Below, one piece after another: positions 1-6,183 of a stretch of DNA of 64,000 nt. This stretch comes from Pseudomonadota bacterium (GTDB lineage Bacteria > Pseudomonadota > Gammaproteobacteria > Xanthomonadales > Xanthomonadaceae). The position numbers and the translations under genes were made by a program. Under the pieces are notes generated by a model, which was not told the DNA's origin, searched no databases, and saw only the letters and a list, made by a program, of their open reading frames with translations. The stretch lies in assembly GCA_018242365.1 (NCBI GenBank), contig JAFECB010000017.1:1-64000 (forward strand), written 5' to 3'. Each line of letters begins with the position of its first letter. The stretch's first letter is position 1.

Positions 1-62
1 CGGCTGGCCTGCTCAACCGCGCCACGCTTGAACTCCTCGCTGAACTTCCTTCGCATTGACAT
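1..62 (-). CDS. IS3-family transposase OrfA, N-terminal part
   Basis: The reading frame starts at ATG 60-62 and begins MSMRRKFSEEFKRGAVEQAS. This is the classic N-terminus of IS3/IS911-type OrfA, the helix-turn-helix protein that acts with OrfB as transposase. A good ribosome-binding site (GAGGAG) lies just upstream on the minus strand. An internal Met at 56 is an alternative start. The gene runs off the left edge of the window, so whether it is intact is unknown. Confidence 0.75.
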   Translation of the reverse strand, partial: MSMRRKFSEEFKRGAVEQAS

Positions 63-122
63 GAACACTCCTCATGGCCTCGATCGGCCTTCTTGTAAGT
101 GTCCGTGAAAACGGGGGTGAAC
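1..122 (-). mobile_element. End of an IS3-family insertion sequence (continues beyond window)
   Basis: The minus strand reads from an IS end near 122 through a short leader into the start of an IS3-type orfA at 62. The exact end is placed by where the interrupted SRAP reading frame stops making sense, after its Lys-Gly-Met-Asp-Arg at about 123. The terminal bases read GTTCACCCCCGTTTTCAC on the minus strand. Only one end is in the window, so neither the terminal inverted repeats nor a target duplication can be verified. Confidence 0.6.
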
Positions 123-290
123 CCGATCCATCCCTTTGGGGATCTTGGTGCCGTCCGACAACTTGTTCCTGACTCGATACCGCTCTTCTCGGCCCAGGTA
201 CAACTCCCAGAACGCTTTGATGTCGATGTCGGCACCGAACCGTTTCACGTAGCCGTCGTAGAGGGTCCAAGCTTCTGCGCTGTAGCACAT
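72..290 (-). pseudogene. SRAP (YedK/HMCES-type) gene, 5' fragment interrupted by an IS
   Basis: The first ~56 residues (290 down to about 123) match SOS-response-associated peptidase family proteins. Cys2 follows the initiator Met (MCYSAE), as needed for the covalent DNA-protein crosslink these proteins form with abasic sites, and a Phe-Gly-Ala-Asp-Ile block follows. Family members are normally over 200 residues, so the rest is missing. The frame then runs into IS3 end sequence and stops at 72. The Cys2 active residue survives but the fold cannot, so I call it a broken gene. It is likely one more DNA-repair cargo gene of the island, decayed by IS insertion. Confidence 0.7.
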
Positions 291-374
291 GCGATCTTCC
301 TCAACTCGATTGGTGCTGGGCGCGAACCAGTGCGCGATGTCTCATTCCGACGCGATACTGGAAAAGCCTATAAC

Positions 375-905
375 ACGCGCGTGACGGGGTGGCCGGCACA
401 TGCGGTCGACCTAGACGATATAGCCATCGGCTCGCTGTTCAAGCTCTATCCGCTGGAAGACCTGTTTTCGGATCCGTTTGGTCTTGAGCTGCTACGATCA
501 AACCTCCAGTTTCTGGATCCTGCGTGGAAGCTGGCGTTGAGCAACAAGGGCGTGCTGCCATTATTGTGGGAACGCCATCGCGGCCACCCCAACCTGCTTG
601 AGGCCTACTTCGACGATGGCGCCCCGCTCAGGCCGGGATGGGTGCGCAAACCGCTGCTCTCACGCTAGGGAGCGAACGTGGAGATGCACATTGCCAATGG
701 GCGGTTCCTGCACGAAGCCGGGCCATACAGCGGTACGGCCATTCGGCAGCGTTGGCATTTTTTGCCGTCTTTTTCGGGACTCTGTCCCTTGGTCGGCAGT
801 TGGGTGATAGGCGACGCGGCCAGTGGCATCGGCATTCGCAAAGACTCAAGCCCGATTACGCGTGACTCGGCGCGGTTCGTGTCCATGCGATCGTTGACGA
901 GGTAG
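375..905 (+). pseudogene. Glutathionylspermidine synthase-like remnant
   Basis: Reading frame 3 holds the ATP-grasp-like part of the glutathionylspermidine synthase family: LFKLYPLEDLF, then WKLALSNKGVLPLLW, HPNLLEAYFDD, WVRKPLLSR, and further on VGSWVIGDAASGIGIR. The family usually reads SREGANV at 660-680, but here GAG has become TAG at 666-668, an in-frame nonsense mutation after which the same frame carries on. The N-terminal half is absent and the C-terminus is lost after about 880. The open frame extending upstream to 99 is chance fusion with SRAP upstream sequence. Not functional. Confidence 0.7.
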
Positions 906-1124
906 TCGGGCCCATCACTATCGAAGCTCAAGCCCTTCCGCTCCGCTCCGGTGACCCAAGAGTGCACCCTACTATCCCCGGTAAACATCCCGCCTCACGT
1001 CCTCAAGCTACTCGGCTTGGCCTGATCACCTAGCGGACACCTTGAGGCGTTAGCCTGCCATGTGAGGGCTGCCATGACATATGGCGCCAGTAGTTCGACA
1101 CCGCCGAAACAAGCAAGACGAAAA
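906..1124. other. Intergenic stretch without recognisable gene
   Basis: I see no convincing coding frame or structured element between the decayed synthase and the DUF2384 gene. The sequence is probably further eroded mobile DNA. Confidence 0.4.
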
Positions 1125-1475
1125 CTACGAAGGCGCTGGTGCGAGGTCACCTACCTGGATCCTATGCAGTTCGTCCAGAACTGCCGCGACGCCCGCCGTG
1201 GTGCCCAGCAAGTCCAGCGGACGGGCGCCTAACACCGGACTGGAAGCAGCCAACCATCGCCAAGCCGTGCTCGCATCCTCAAAGACAGCAACGGCGCATG
1301 TAGCCACCACCTGACCGTACGCCGCCGCTTCGGCCACCGCCTGAAGCCGTGTAGCTTCGTCGGCCGCGCGGGAGGCGCGTAAGCGGTCTCGCTCGTGGAT
1401 GGCCTCGCGTTTCAAGTACAGCCCGCCGCCCAACGCAACCGCCAGCAGCAGGGAAAGAATGATGTAGTCAGTCAT
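1125..1475 (-). CDS. Small membrane-anchored protein with DUF2384 (MbcA/ParS/Xre antitoxin C-terminal) domain
   Basis: This is 116 residues from ATG at 1473-1475. Residues 4-21 are a hydrophobic transmembrane helix (IILSLLLAVALGGGLYL), followed by a charged stretch (22-45) that may be coiled coil. Residues 61-112 match the toxin-binding domain of Xre/MbcA/ParS antitoxins: a Phe-x-Asp-x3-Ala-x2-Trp-Leu block, then SPVLGARPLDLL, then a Gly and Leu-rich helix ending in RIQVGD. Antitoxins of this family normally carry an N-terminal DNA-binding helix-turn-helix; here a membrane anchor takes that place. No RES-domain toxin is visible nearby. The domain call rests on motif recognition. The function is unknown; it could be an orphan immunity or membrane-tethered adaptor protein. 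Confidence 0.6.
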   Translation of the reverse strand: MTDYIILSLLLAVALGGGLYLKREAIHERDRLRASRAADEATRLQAVAEAAAYGQVVATCAVAVFEDASTAWRWLAASSPVLGARPLDLLGTTAGVAAVLDELHRIQVGDLAPAPS

Positions 1476-1555
1476 TGCATTGAGTTCCGACGTCTGTCCG
1501 ACGGTGCCAACGAACCTATGCCCGAATCGAGATCGGCATAGACGTTGTCGCTCTT

Positions 1556-1577
1556 GGCTTCGATTATCATCGAAGCC
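1556..1577. other. Perfect 9-bp inverted repeat in leader of the DUF2384 gene
   Basis: GGCTTCGAT and ATCGAAGCC flank a TATC loop, about 80 bp upstream of the DUF2384 gene start. There is no T-tract on either strand, so it is not an obvious terminator. It may be an operator or an mRNA leader hairpin. The 332-bp gap 1476-1807 otherwise holds only the direct repeat at 1616-1638. Confidence 0.35.
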
Positions 1578-1615
1578 GGAGGATAGCCGATCATCAAGGC
1601 CTAAGAACCGTAACC

Positions 1616-1638
1616 TTGTAATACAATTTGTAATACAA
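1616..1638. repeat. Two direct copies of TTGTAATACAA
   Basis: TTGTAATACAA occurs at 1616-1626 and again at 1628-1638 with one base between them. Each copy is near-palindromic, and a 12-bp period suits adjacent binding of a dimeric repressor. It lies about 140-160 bp upstream of the DUF2384 gene and is AT-rich against GC-rich surroundings. It could be an operator, perhaps of a lost toxin-antitoxin pair. Confidence 0.45.
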
Positions 1639-1807
1639 AGCTGAGGGAATCAGCGGTACCTATCCCGGTCCCGGCGCATAGTTGTACGTCTTACGTGATC
1701 GCCTACTGCGCGTCCGTACGCGGCAACATCATGACGCCATGGCGACGCTACACGGATTACACCCGATAATTTTGGCTAATCCTCCGACTCGACGGTCCGC
1801 TTCCGGC

Positions 1808-1990
1808 CGAGGCTGTGTGAAAGCTCCAGCTTCGCTCGCAAGATCTAATCACTCCTCGATCGGTGCTGATCATGAAGCGATTCGTCCATGGCGTGGATCG
1901 GACTCTGGCGCTTCTCCTACCTGATCGGCTCAAGGATTACGTCCATCAGGACAATCCGGTTCGCCTCCTCGACGCCTTCGTCGTCACCGC
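1808..1990 (+). mobile_element. Truncated IS1182-type transposase remnant
   Basis: The ATG at 1872 begins MKRFVHGVDRTLALLLPD, followed by Asp-Asn-Pro-Val-Arg and a hydrophobic segment. This is the N-terminus of IS1182-like transposases. A GAGGCTGTGTGAAAGCTC sequence near 1808 resembles the usual IS end. The similarity is lost after about residue 40, and the frame continues in unrelated sequence. It is a dead fragment. Confidence 0.6.
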
Positions 1991-2015
1991 AACCGTTCGC
2001 GGACTGCCTCGCGCT

Positions 2016-2075
2016 TTAGGCAGAAGCCGCCGACAAACGAGGCGAGCAAATAGTCAGCACGACAAAATCAGTCAT
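2016..2075 (-). pseudogene. Truncated 5' end of a second copy of the 1125-1475 gene
   Basis: The minus strand starts ATG ACT GAT TTT GTC GTG at 2075, encoding MTDFVVLT. The intact gene at 1475 starts MTDYIILS, and their leaders also resemble each other (GGAACTCAATGCA versus GGAGACTGAGTTGCG before the ATG). The frame ends after 19 codons, beside the IS1182 remnant. I read it as a paralogue whose body was removed by the transposon insertion or a deletion. The match is short, so certainty is limited. Confidence 0.4.
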
Positions 2076-2122
2076 CGCAACTCAGTCTCCATGAGACACT
2101 GCGAGCCAATTTGTCATTATCT

Positions 2123-2416
2123 TCATTGCCCGTCGCCATCTTCGTCCCGCCCTTCACGCAAACTAACTTCGCCTCTCCTCATAATGAAAAGCACGCCGCC
2201 GCACAACATCAACACCCCCCCAAAGAGCGACAAAGCTGCCGCAGTCTTCTGCGAAAAGATTAAGCCAGCTAGATAGTAGATGGCGACCGGAGGAAGGAAC
2301 ACCACCGCTGCCCCAATTAGCGACAAAACAACTAACTGAAGCAGCTGAATCGCCACATAACCTAATGAACCCCATATCGACTCAACCTCAGCCCTTCCGC
2401 GCTTACGCTCTTTCAT
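2123..2416 (-). CDS. Small two-helix membrane protein, unknown function
   Basis: This is 97 residues. The start at ATG 2414-2416 is preferred because a GGAGG lies 8 bp upstream; an ATG at 2428 and a TTG at 2452 are in frame but have poorer sites. A basic N-terminus (MKERKRGR) is followed by a hydrophobic segment at about residues 20-54, probably one long or two short helices around a Pro-Pro, then a second helix at 58-78, and a charged C-terminal tail. I do not recognise a family. It lies downstream of umuC in the same direction and could be a distal gene of that transcription unit. Confidence 0.5.
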   Translation of the reverse strand: MKERKRGRAEVESIWGSLGYVAIQLLQLVVLSLIGAAVVFLPPVAIYYLAGLIFSQKTAAALSLFGGVLMLCGGVLFIMRRGEVSLREGRDEDGDGQ

Positions 2417-2476
2417 CTCAGCCTCCATTCGATGGACACACAAGCTCAACAACTGCGCGTCATTAGATCTAGCAAA

Positions 2477-3739
2477 TCACCGAACCTTTACCAAATCGAT
2501 CCACGAGGTGGTGTAGCTGGGCGAGAGCGCTGCCTGATTCATCGACCACACCGGCTTCTCCAGCGCCCCCTTGCGCGCGCGCCAGGCACTCGATGCCAGC
2601 CCTAGGGCCCCGCGCCCGAAGCGCGCATTGGCTCGATCCATGACCTCCATCAGGCTCTTTGAGCGCGGATCCGCCTGTGCGAAGAGATCCCCTTGCTGGT
2701 GGTCGCCATGGGTCAGATCCAGCAGGCCGACGCCGGCCTTCTTGTAGCGATAGCCCTGCCGATACATCGCCCGCACGAGGTGCTGCGCAAGGCGCAGCAC
2801 CTCGCGGGTGTCGGACGTGGGTGCGATCAGTGGCATGGCGCCGGAGGGGTGGTATTGCGGTGCGTCGGGCTTGAAGGGGTTTGTGTTGCACCAGACCCAG
2901 ACGCCGTTGGCTTGCAGGGAGCGGGCGCGCAGCTTCTCGCAGGCGCGCTGGGCGAAGGTCGCCACGGCCTGCTGCAGGTCTTCCAGCGCGACGACCTCAC
3001 GGCCAAACGAGCGGCTGACCACGATCTGCTTCCGATCCGGCTCGCTCTCTTCCAGGTCCGTGCAGGGGATGCCCTGGAGCTCGCGCTGGGTGCGGGCCAG
3101 CACGACGCCGTAGCGCGCCCGGAGCGTCTCGGGGTCGGCGCGGCTTAGGTCTGCCGCGGTCACGATGCCCTCGGCGCCAAGCCGGGCCGTGAGCCGGCGG
3201 CCGACGCCCCAGACATCCTCCACGGGGAAGCGGTCCAGCACCGGATCGTCGGGCAGGACCGTCACGACGCCGTGGGGTGTCTTCTTGGCGACTTTGTTGG
3301 CGAGCTTTGACAGCGTCTTGGTTGGCCCGATCCCCACGCAGCAGGGAATGCCCACCCACTGCCGGATCCGGCCCCGCACCTCGGCGGCGACCTGCTCGCG
3401 CCGTTCCGCCCGGATCCCCTGAAAGTCCACGAAGGATTCGTCGATGGAGTAGACCTCCACCCGGGCGAACTGGTCGCGCAGGATCGACACCACTCGGCCC
3501 GACAGGTCGCCGTAGAGGGCGAAGTTGGCCGAGAAGATCCGCAGCTGCCGGCGCAGTGCCGGCGGCACCTCATGGATGGGCTGGCCCATCCCAATCCCGA
3601 GGTCCTTGCATTCCTGGCTGCGCGCGATCACGCAGCCGTCGTTGTTGGACAGCACGCAGACAGGCACGCCCTGTAGCTCGGGCTTGAACGCCCGCTCGCA
3701 GGAGGCATAGAAGTTGTTGCCGTCGACCAGGCCGAACAT
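2477..3739 (-). CDS. umuC: DNA polymerase V catalytic subunit UmuC (Y-family)
   Basis: This 420-residue translesion polymerase inserts nucleotides opposite lesions when partnered with processed UmuD. Metal-binding residues are present: Asp6 in LVDGNNFYASCE and Asp100-Glu101 in YSIDESFVDF. The UmuC-specific C-terminal domain follows the little-finger region, and the length fits the family (E. coli 422). It is the last gene of an operon with umuD and a 132-residue protein. The operon is preceded by a LexA box, so it should be SOS-induced. Its position on the accessory island fits the habit of mobile elements to carry mutagenic polymerases. The frame looks intact. Confidence 0.93.
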   Translation of the reverse strand: MFGLVDGNNFYASCERAFKPELQGVPVCVLSNNDGCVIARSQECKDLGIGMGQPIHEVPPALRRQLRIFSANFALYGDLSGRVVSILRDQFARVEVYSIDESFVDFQGIRAERREQVAAEVRGRIRQWVGIPCCVGIGPTKTLSKLANKVAKKTPHGVVTVLPDDPVLDRFPVEDVWGVGRRLTARLGAEGIVTAADLSRADPETLRARYGVVLARTQRELQGIPCTDLEESEPDRKQIVVSRSFGREVVALEDLQQAVATFAQRACEKLRARSLQANGVWVWCNTNPFKPDAPQYHPSGAMPLIAPTSDTREVLRLAQHLVRAMYRQGYRYKKAGVGLLDLTHGDHQQGDLFAQADPRSKSLMEVMDRANARFGRGALGLASSAWRARKGALEKPVWSMNQAALSPSYTTSWIDLVKVR

Positions 3740-3762
3740 CGGTCATTGCTCCGCTAGACCCA

Positions 3763-4161
3763 TCAGTCCACGGGCAGGTGGACGGTCGATTCCGCTTCAC
3801 CGGGCAGCTGGCGGATCAGGCTCAAGACGCCCTCGAAGCGCTGCAACTCGGCCTCTTCAGTGGTGGCGCGGGCATAGGTCTCTGGCTCATCCAGCACGTC
3901 CAGCATCATCGCGGTGGCCGATCCATCCTTATGCAAGGCCAGATGCGCCTCATAGACACAGGCACCGGTCCAGGAACGCCAGTACCGCAACACATCGCCG
4001 TCCAGCCAGACCGCCCAGCGGTCGTCCATGTCGCGCGGCCACAGGCCTGCCTGCAGCCGCAGGACATCGTCGGCGGCAAACACGTGGCGGCACCGCAGCG
4101 GCCAGCGCGGGCCTTCCATCGGCTTCAGCTTGTGCTTCCAGCTTTGCGCGGTGTCGCTCAT
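3763..4161 (-). CDS. Uncharacterised protein inserted between umuD and umuC
   Basis: This is 132 residues. The start ATG (4159-4161) overlaps the umuD stop by the ATGA arrangement, which implies translational coupling, and umuC begins 23 bp downstream of its stop. No signal peptide or membrane segment is visible. The centre has a Trp-rich block (DDRWAVWLDGDVLRYWRSWTG), and the rest is mixed alpha/beta-like. I do not recognise the family. The genetic position suggests a role linked to the mutasome or to damage-induced translesion synthesis, but this is inference from context only. The open frame extends upstream to 4293, overlapping umuD; that extension is unlikely. Confidence 0.7.
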   Translation of the reverse strand: MSDTAQSWKHKLKPMEGPRWPLRCRHVFAADDVLRLQAGLWPRDMDDRWAVWLDGDVLRYWRSWTGACVYEAHLALHKDGSATAMMLDVLDEPETYARATTEEAELQRFEGVLSLIRQLPGEAESTVHLPVD

Positions 4162-4634
4162 CGCTTGCGCCCCAGGAGTTGACGGAAGTTCCACGTCACA
4201 ACACCCCAGATCTCCAGCTCCATGTCGGGGGGAACCAGGATCGGGGGATAGTCCGGATGCCCGGAATGAAGCTCGAACCGCCTGCCGCGCCACTGCAGCT
4301 GCTTGCAGGTGAAGCCACTGTCCCAGATGGCAATCACGATGTGCCCGTGTCGTGGCGTGATGCTGCGATCCACGATCAGCGTGTCGTCGGGGTAGATCCC
4401 GAAGTTGACCATCGAGACCCCGGTGTCGGCCCGCATGAAGAAGGTCGAGACGGGGTTGAGGATGCAGTGCCGGTTGAGGTCCAGCGCGTCGTTCTCGCCG
4501 AAGAAGTCCTCGGCCGGCGACGGGAAGCCGCAGGTCACCCGGTTCGACAGCAAGGGCAGCGCAAGTTCTGGCGCGTCAACATCGGCAGGTCCGATGACGC
4601 CAAGCGGCAGGAGGGGCAAGTGGGAATCGAGCAT
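4158..4634 (-). CDS. umuD: UmuD, self-cleaving LexA-like subunit of polymerase V
   Basis: This 158-residue S24-family protein undergoes RecA-stimulated autocleavage to the form that activates UmuC. The cleavage site Cys35-Gly36 lies in TCGFPSPAEDF, which matches E. coli UmuD closely. The catalytic pair is Ser74 (DTGVSM) and Lys111 (FTCKQL). The N-terminal arm is slightly longer than in E. coli. It is the first gene of umuD-orf-umuC. A LexA operator lies 56-75 bp upstream of the ATG. Confidence 0.9.
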   Translation of the reverse strand: MLDSHLPLLPLGVIGPADVDAPELALPLLSNRVTCGFPSPAEDFFGENDALDLNRHCILNPVSTFFMRADTGVSMVNFGIYPDDTLIVDRSITPRHGHIVIAIWDSGFTCKQLQWRGRRFELHSGHPDYPPILVPPDMELEIWGVVTWNFRQLLGRKR

Positions 4635-4689
4635 GGCGGCAGTCTCGGGGACGGCGGGCTCACCGTTTGAGACGGGCCATGATAGTCGG

Positions 4690-4708
4690 TTAGTAGCAAT
4701 ACTACTAA
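4690..4708. promoter_or_regulatory. LexA operator (SOS box) of the umuD operon
   Basis: TTAGTAGCAATACTACTAA is a near-perfect palindrome matching the TTAG-N6-TACTA operator known for Xanthomonas LexA, and it differs from the E. coli CTGT-N8-ACAG box. It sits just upstream of umuD, where it would cover the promoter. Confidence 0.88.
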
Positions 4709-4841
4709 CTGGCTTTTGCGGCGCACACTTCCACCCGACAGCTCAAGGACTTCCTGAGGCGGAACCCCTAGCCGGTGGGCCGGTCCACGTCGTAGCGGGC
4801 GATTAGATGACCACTGCCGGCGGGTGTGTCTTGCTTGCCAT

Positions 4842-5066
4842 CTATAGGCCGGCGGATCGAAGTACTTCTGAAGGCACTGTTCTTAGTCCTTCACAGACAC
4901 GAAGCAGTGTGGCCAGGGTGATGTTATGAGAACCACGCTCGATAGCGCCGTAGTAGGCACGGTGCATTGCGATCATGTCCGCGAGCTTGTCTTGGCTGAT
5001 TCCTTGAGCCATGCGCGATTGACGCAACACTCTACCCACACGGATGTTTATTGATGCTTCGTCCAT
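4842..5066 (-). CDS. XRE-family helix-turn-helix regulator
   Basis: This is 74 residues from ATG 5064-5066; a TTG at 5075 is an in-frame alternative. It is a single Cro/C1-type DNA-binding domain: RVGRVLRQSRMAQGISQDKLADMI, then the recognition region HRAYYGAIERG and the typical helix NITLATLLRVCEGL. There is no effector or oligomerisation domain, so it resembles small restriction-modification controllers and phage-type regulators. It is divergent from the gene at 5147, with an AT-rich spacer (about 5090-5135) as the likely shared operator region. It could control either neighbour, or the defence operon further right. Confidence 0.85.
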   Translation of the reverse strand: MDEASINIRVGRVLRQSRMAQGISQDKLADMIAMHRAYYGAIERGSHNITLATLLRVCEGLRTVPSEVLRSAGL

Positions 5067-5146
5067 CACCGGCAAGGTATGGACATCACTACTTCTGTCG
5101 CTACTACTATATACCTAGGCTACATATATATATCGGAGATGGCGGC

Positions 5147-5644
5147 ATGGCGTGCTTGACCCTTACTGGGAGCGGCCGGGCGATTGAAGTACCTATCCGC
5201 GACGATCTCGGAGACACCTTGGTTGAGCTGTTGCATTCCGCGCTGCTCAAGGTAGGTTCCGAACGACTCGGGCAGGTTGCCGCGCATCGGCTCCTTAGCA
5301 TGGCAAATGACTTAGCTCAGCCTGACCAACGACCACCGTCACCAGCCCAAATTCGGTTTGCAGTGGACATTGCTGATAAGTACAACCTGGCGCTTCCAAT
5401 TGGAGCGCTTACTGATCGGTCGGTGCTTGGTTGGTTCCTTTCTCAGTACACCTCTGGAAGCGGACGAAAGCACGCTCCGCGCAGCAAATCTGATGTGGAA
5501 CAATCCATCAGCGGCGAGGCATCACAGCTTGAAGGTGAAGGCTCCCCTAAGAAGGCATCGTCGCTCGCACCGACAATTGGCACCAGCTCACCAGCAAAGC
5601 CGTCATCGCCAAGACACAGCAGGTCGAAAAAGAACACCTGCTGA
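5147..5644 (+). CDS. Hypothetical protein with a short topoisomerase-tail-like segment
   Basis: This is 165 residues from ATG 5147 with GGAG 8 bp upstream, which favours it over the longer frame opening at 5051. The first ~55 residues are a compact hydrophobic/charged region. Residues about 65-105 (SPAQIRFAVDIA, then LALP, then a GWFLSQY end) recall the small helical module found at the C-terminus of plasmid topoisomerases and some nucleic-acid proteins. The last 55 residues are low-complexity Ser/Lys/Pro and probably disordered, possibly partly out of the original frame, since an IS3 fragment begins just downstream. The function is unknown. It is divergent from the XRE regulator. Confidence 0.5.
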   Translation: MACLTLTGSGRAIEVPIRDDLGDTLVELLHSALLKVGSERLGQVAAHRLLSMANDLAQPDQRPPSPAQIRFAVDIADKYNLALPIGALTDRSVLGWFLSQYTSGSGRKHAPRSKSDVEQSISGEASQLEGEGSPKKASSLAPTIGTSSPAKPSSPRHSRSKKNTC

Positions 5645-5670
5645 TTGAGACCTGCCGCCCCATGTAGAGC

Positions 5671-5900
5671 AGGTATATCGAGAGCTTCAACGGGAAGTTA
5701 CGCGCTGAGTGCCTCAACGAGCACTGTTTCACGTCGCTCACTCAGGCCTGCGACGTGATCAGCCAACGGCGGCAGTGCTAGAAAAAAGTAAGGCAGCACA
5801 GCAGTTGCGCACGCATCACGCCATGCAAGTTCACCGCCGACCACCGAGCCAAGAGCCAGCGAACCCAGACTTCCCTCAGCTCCGATCAAGTGATAGCTAG
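5671..5900 (+). mobile_element. IS3-family OrfB (DDE transposase) C-terminal fragment
   Basis: The frame starting at 5671 reads YIESFNGKLRAECLNEHCF and then TSLTQACDVI before a stop at 5779-5781. This is the conserved region around the catalytic Glu of IS3 OrfB. After a frame disruption the downstream sequence still recalls the family's Arg-Pro-His...Pro-Pro ending. It is a dead scrap between the 5147 gene and the defence operon. Confidence 0.65.
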
Positions 5901-5961
5901 ACTCGGCCATATCGACTTGTACTCACTTACACTTGTGCACGTAAACCCTGATTGGCAATTC

Positions 5962-6183
5962 ATGGCTAACGCACAAAGCACCGCTATGACCGTCCGGAAG
6001 GTCGCTGACTATCTTTGGATGAACCAACGCATGGTCTACTGTTTGACGGTCGACAGCAAACTGCCCGCGTTCAAGATTGGTGCAACTTGGGAGTTCAAGC
6101 GCACGGCCATCGATCCCTGTATCAAGTCGCAAGGCAACCAACCCAACGTGAACAACCTAGCGGAAGGGCAGATTGAGTTATGA
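5962..6183 (+). CDS. Excisionase-type helix-turn-helix protein, first gene of the defence operon
   Basis: This is 73 residues from ATG 5962, with a further Met at MTVRKV as an alternative. The domain matches the MerR/BldC-like excisionase family: TVRKVADYLWMNQRMVYCL, then KLPAFKIGATWEFKR, then an Ile-Asp helix end. Usual residues such as the Arg of the recognition helix and the Trp-Arg-Phe wing are partly changed, so DNA binding may be altered. Its stop overlaps the helicase start (ATGA at 6180), implying co-translation. It is probably a small regulator of the operon. Confidence 0.7.
   Translation: MANAQSTAMTVRKVADYLWMNQRMVYCLTVDSKLPAFKIGATWEFKRTAIDPCIKSQGNQPNVNNLAEGQIEL

Noticed and set aside
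1682..1924. 80-codon open frame on the plus strand
   Set aside because: No protein-like pattern; it overlaps the IS1182-type end and reads in a different frame from the transposase remnant.
3714..4670. 318-codon plus-strand frame opposite umuD and the middle gene
   Set aside because: Antisense shadow; the minus-strand genes have cleavage and catalytic residues and a LexA box.
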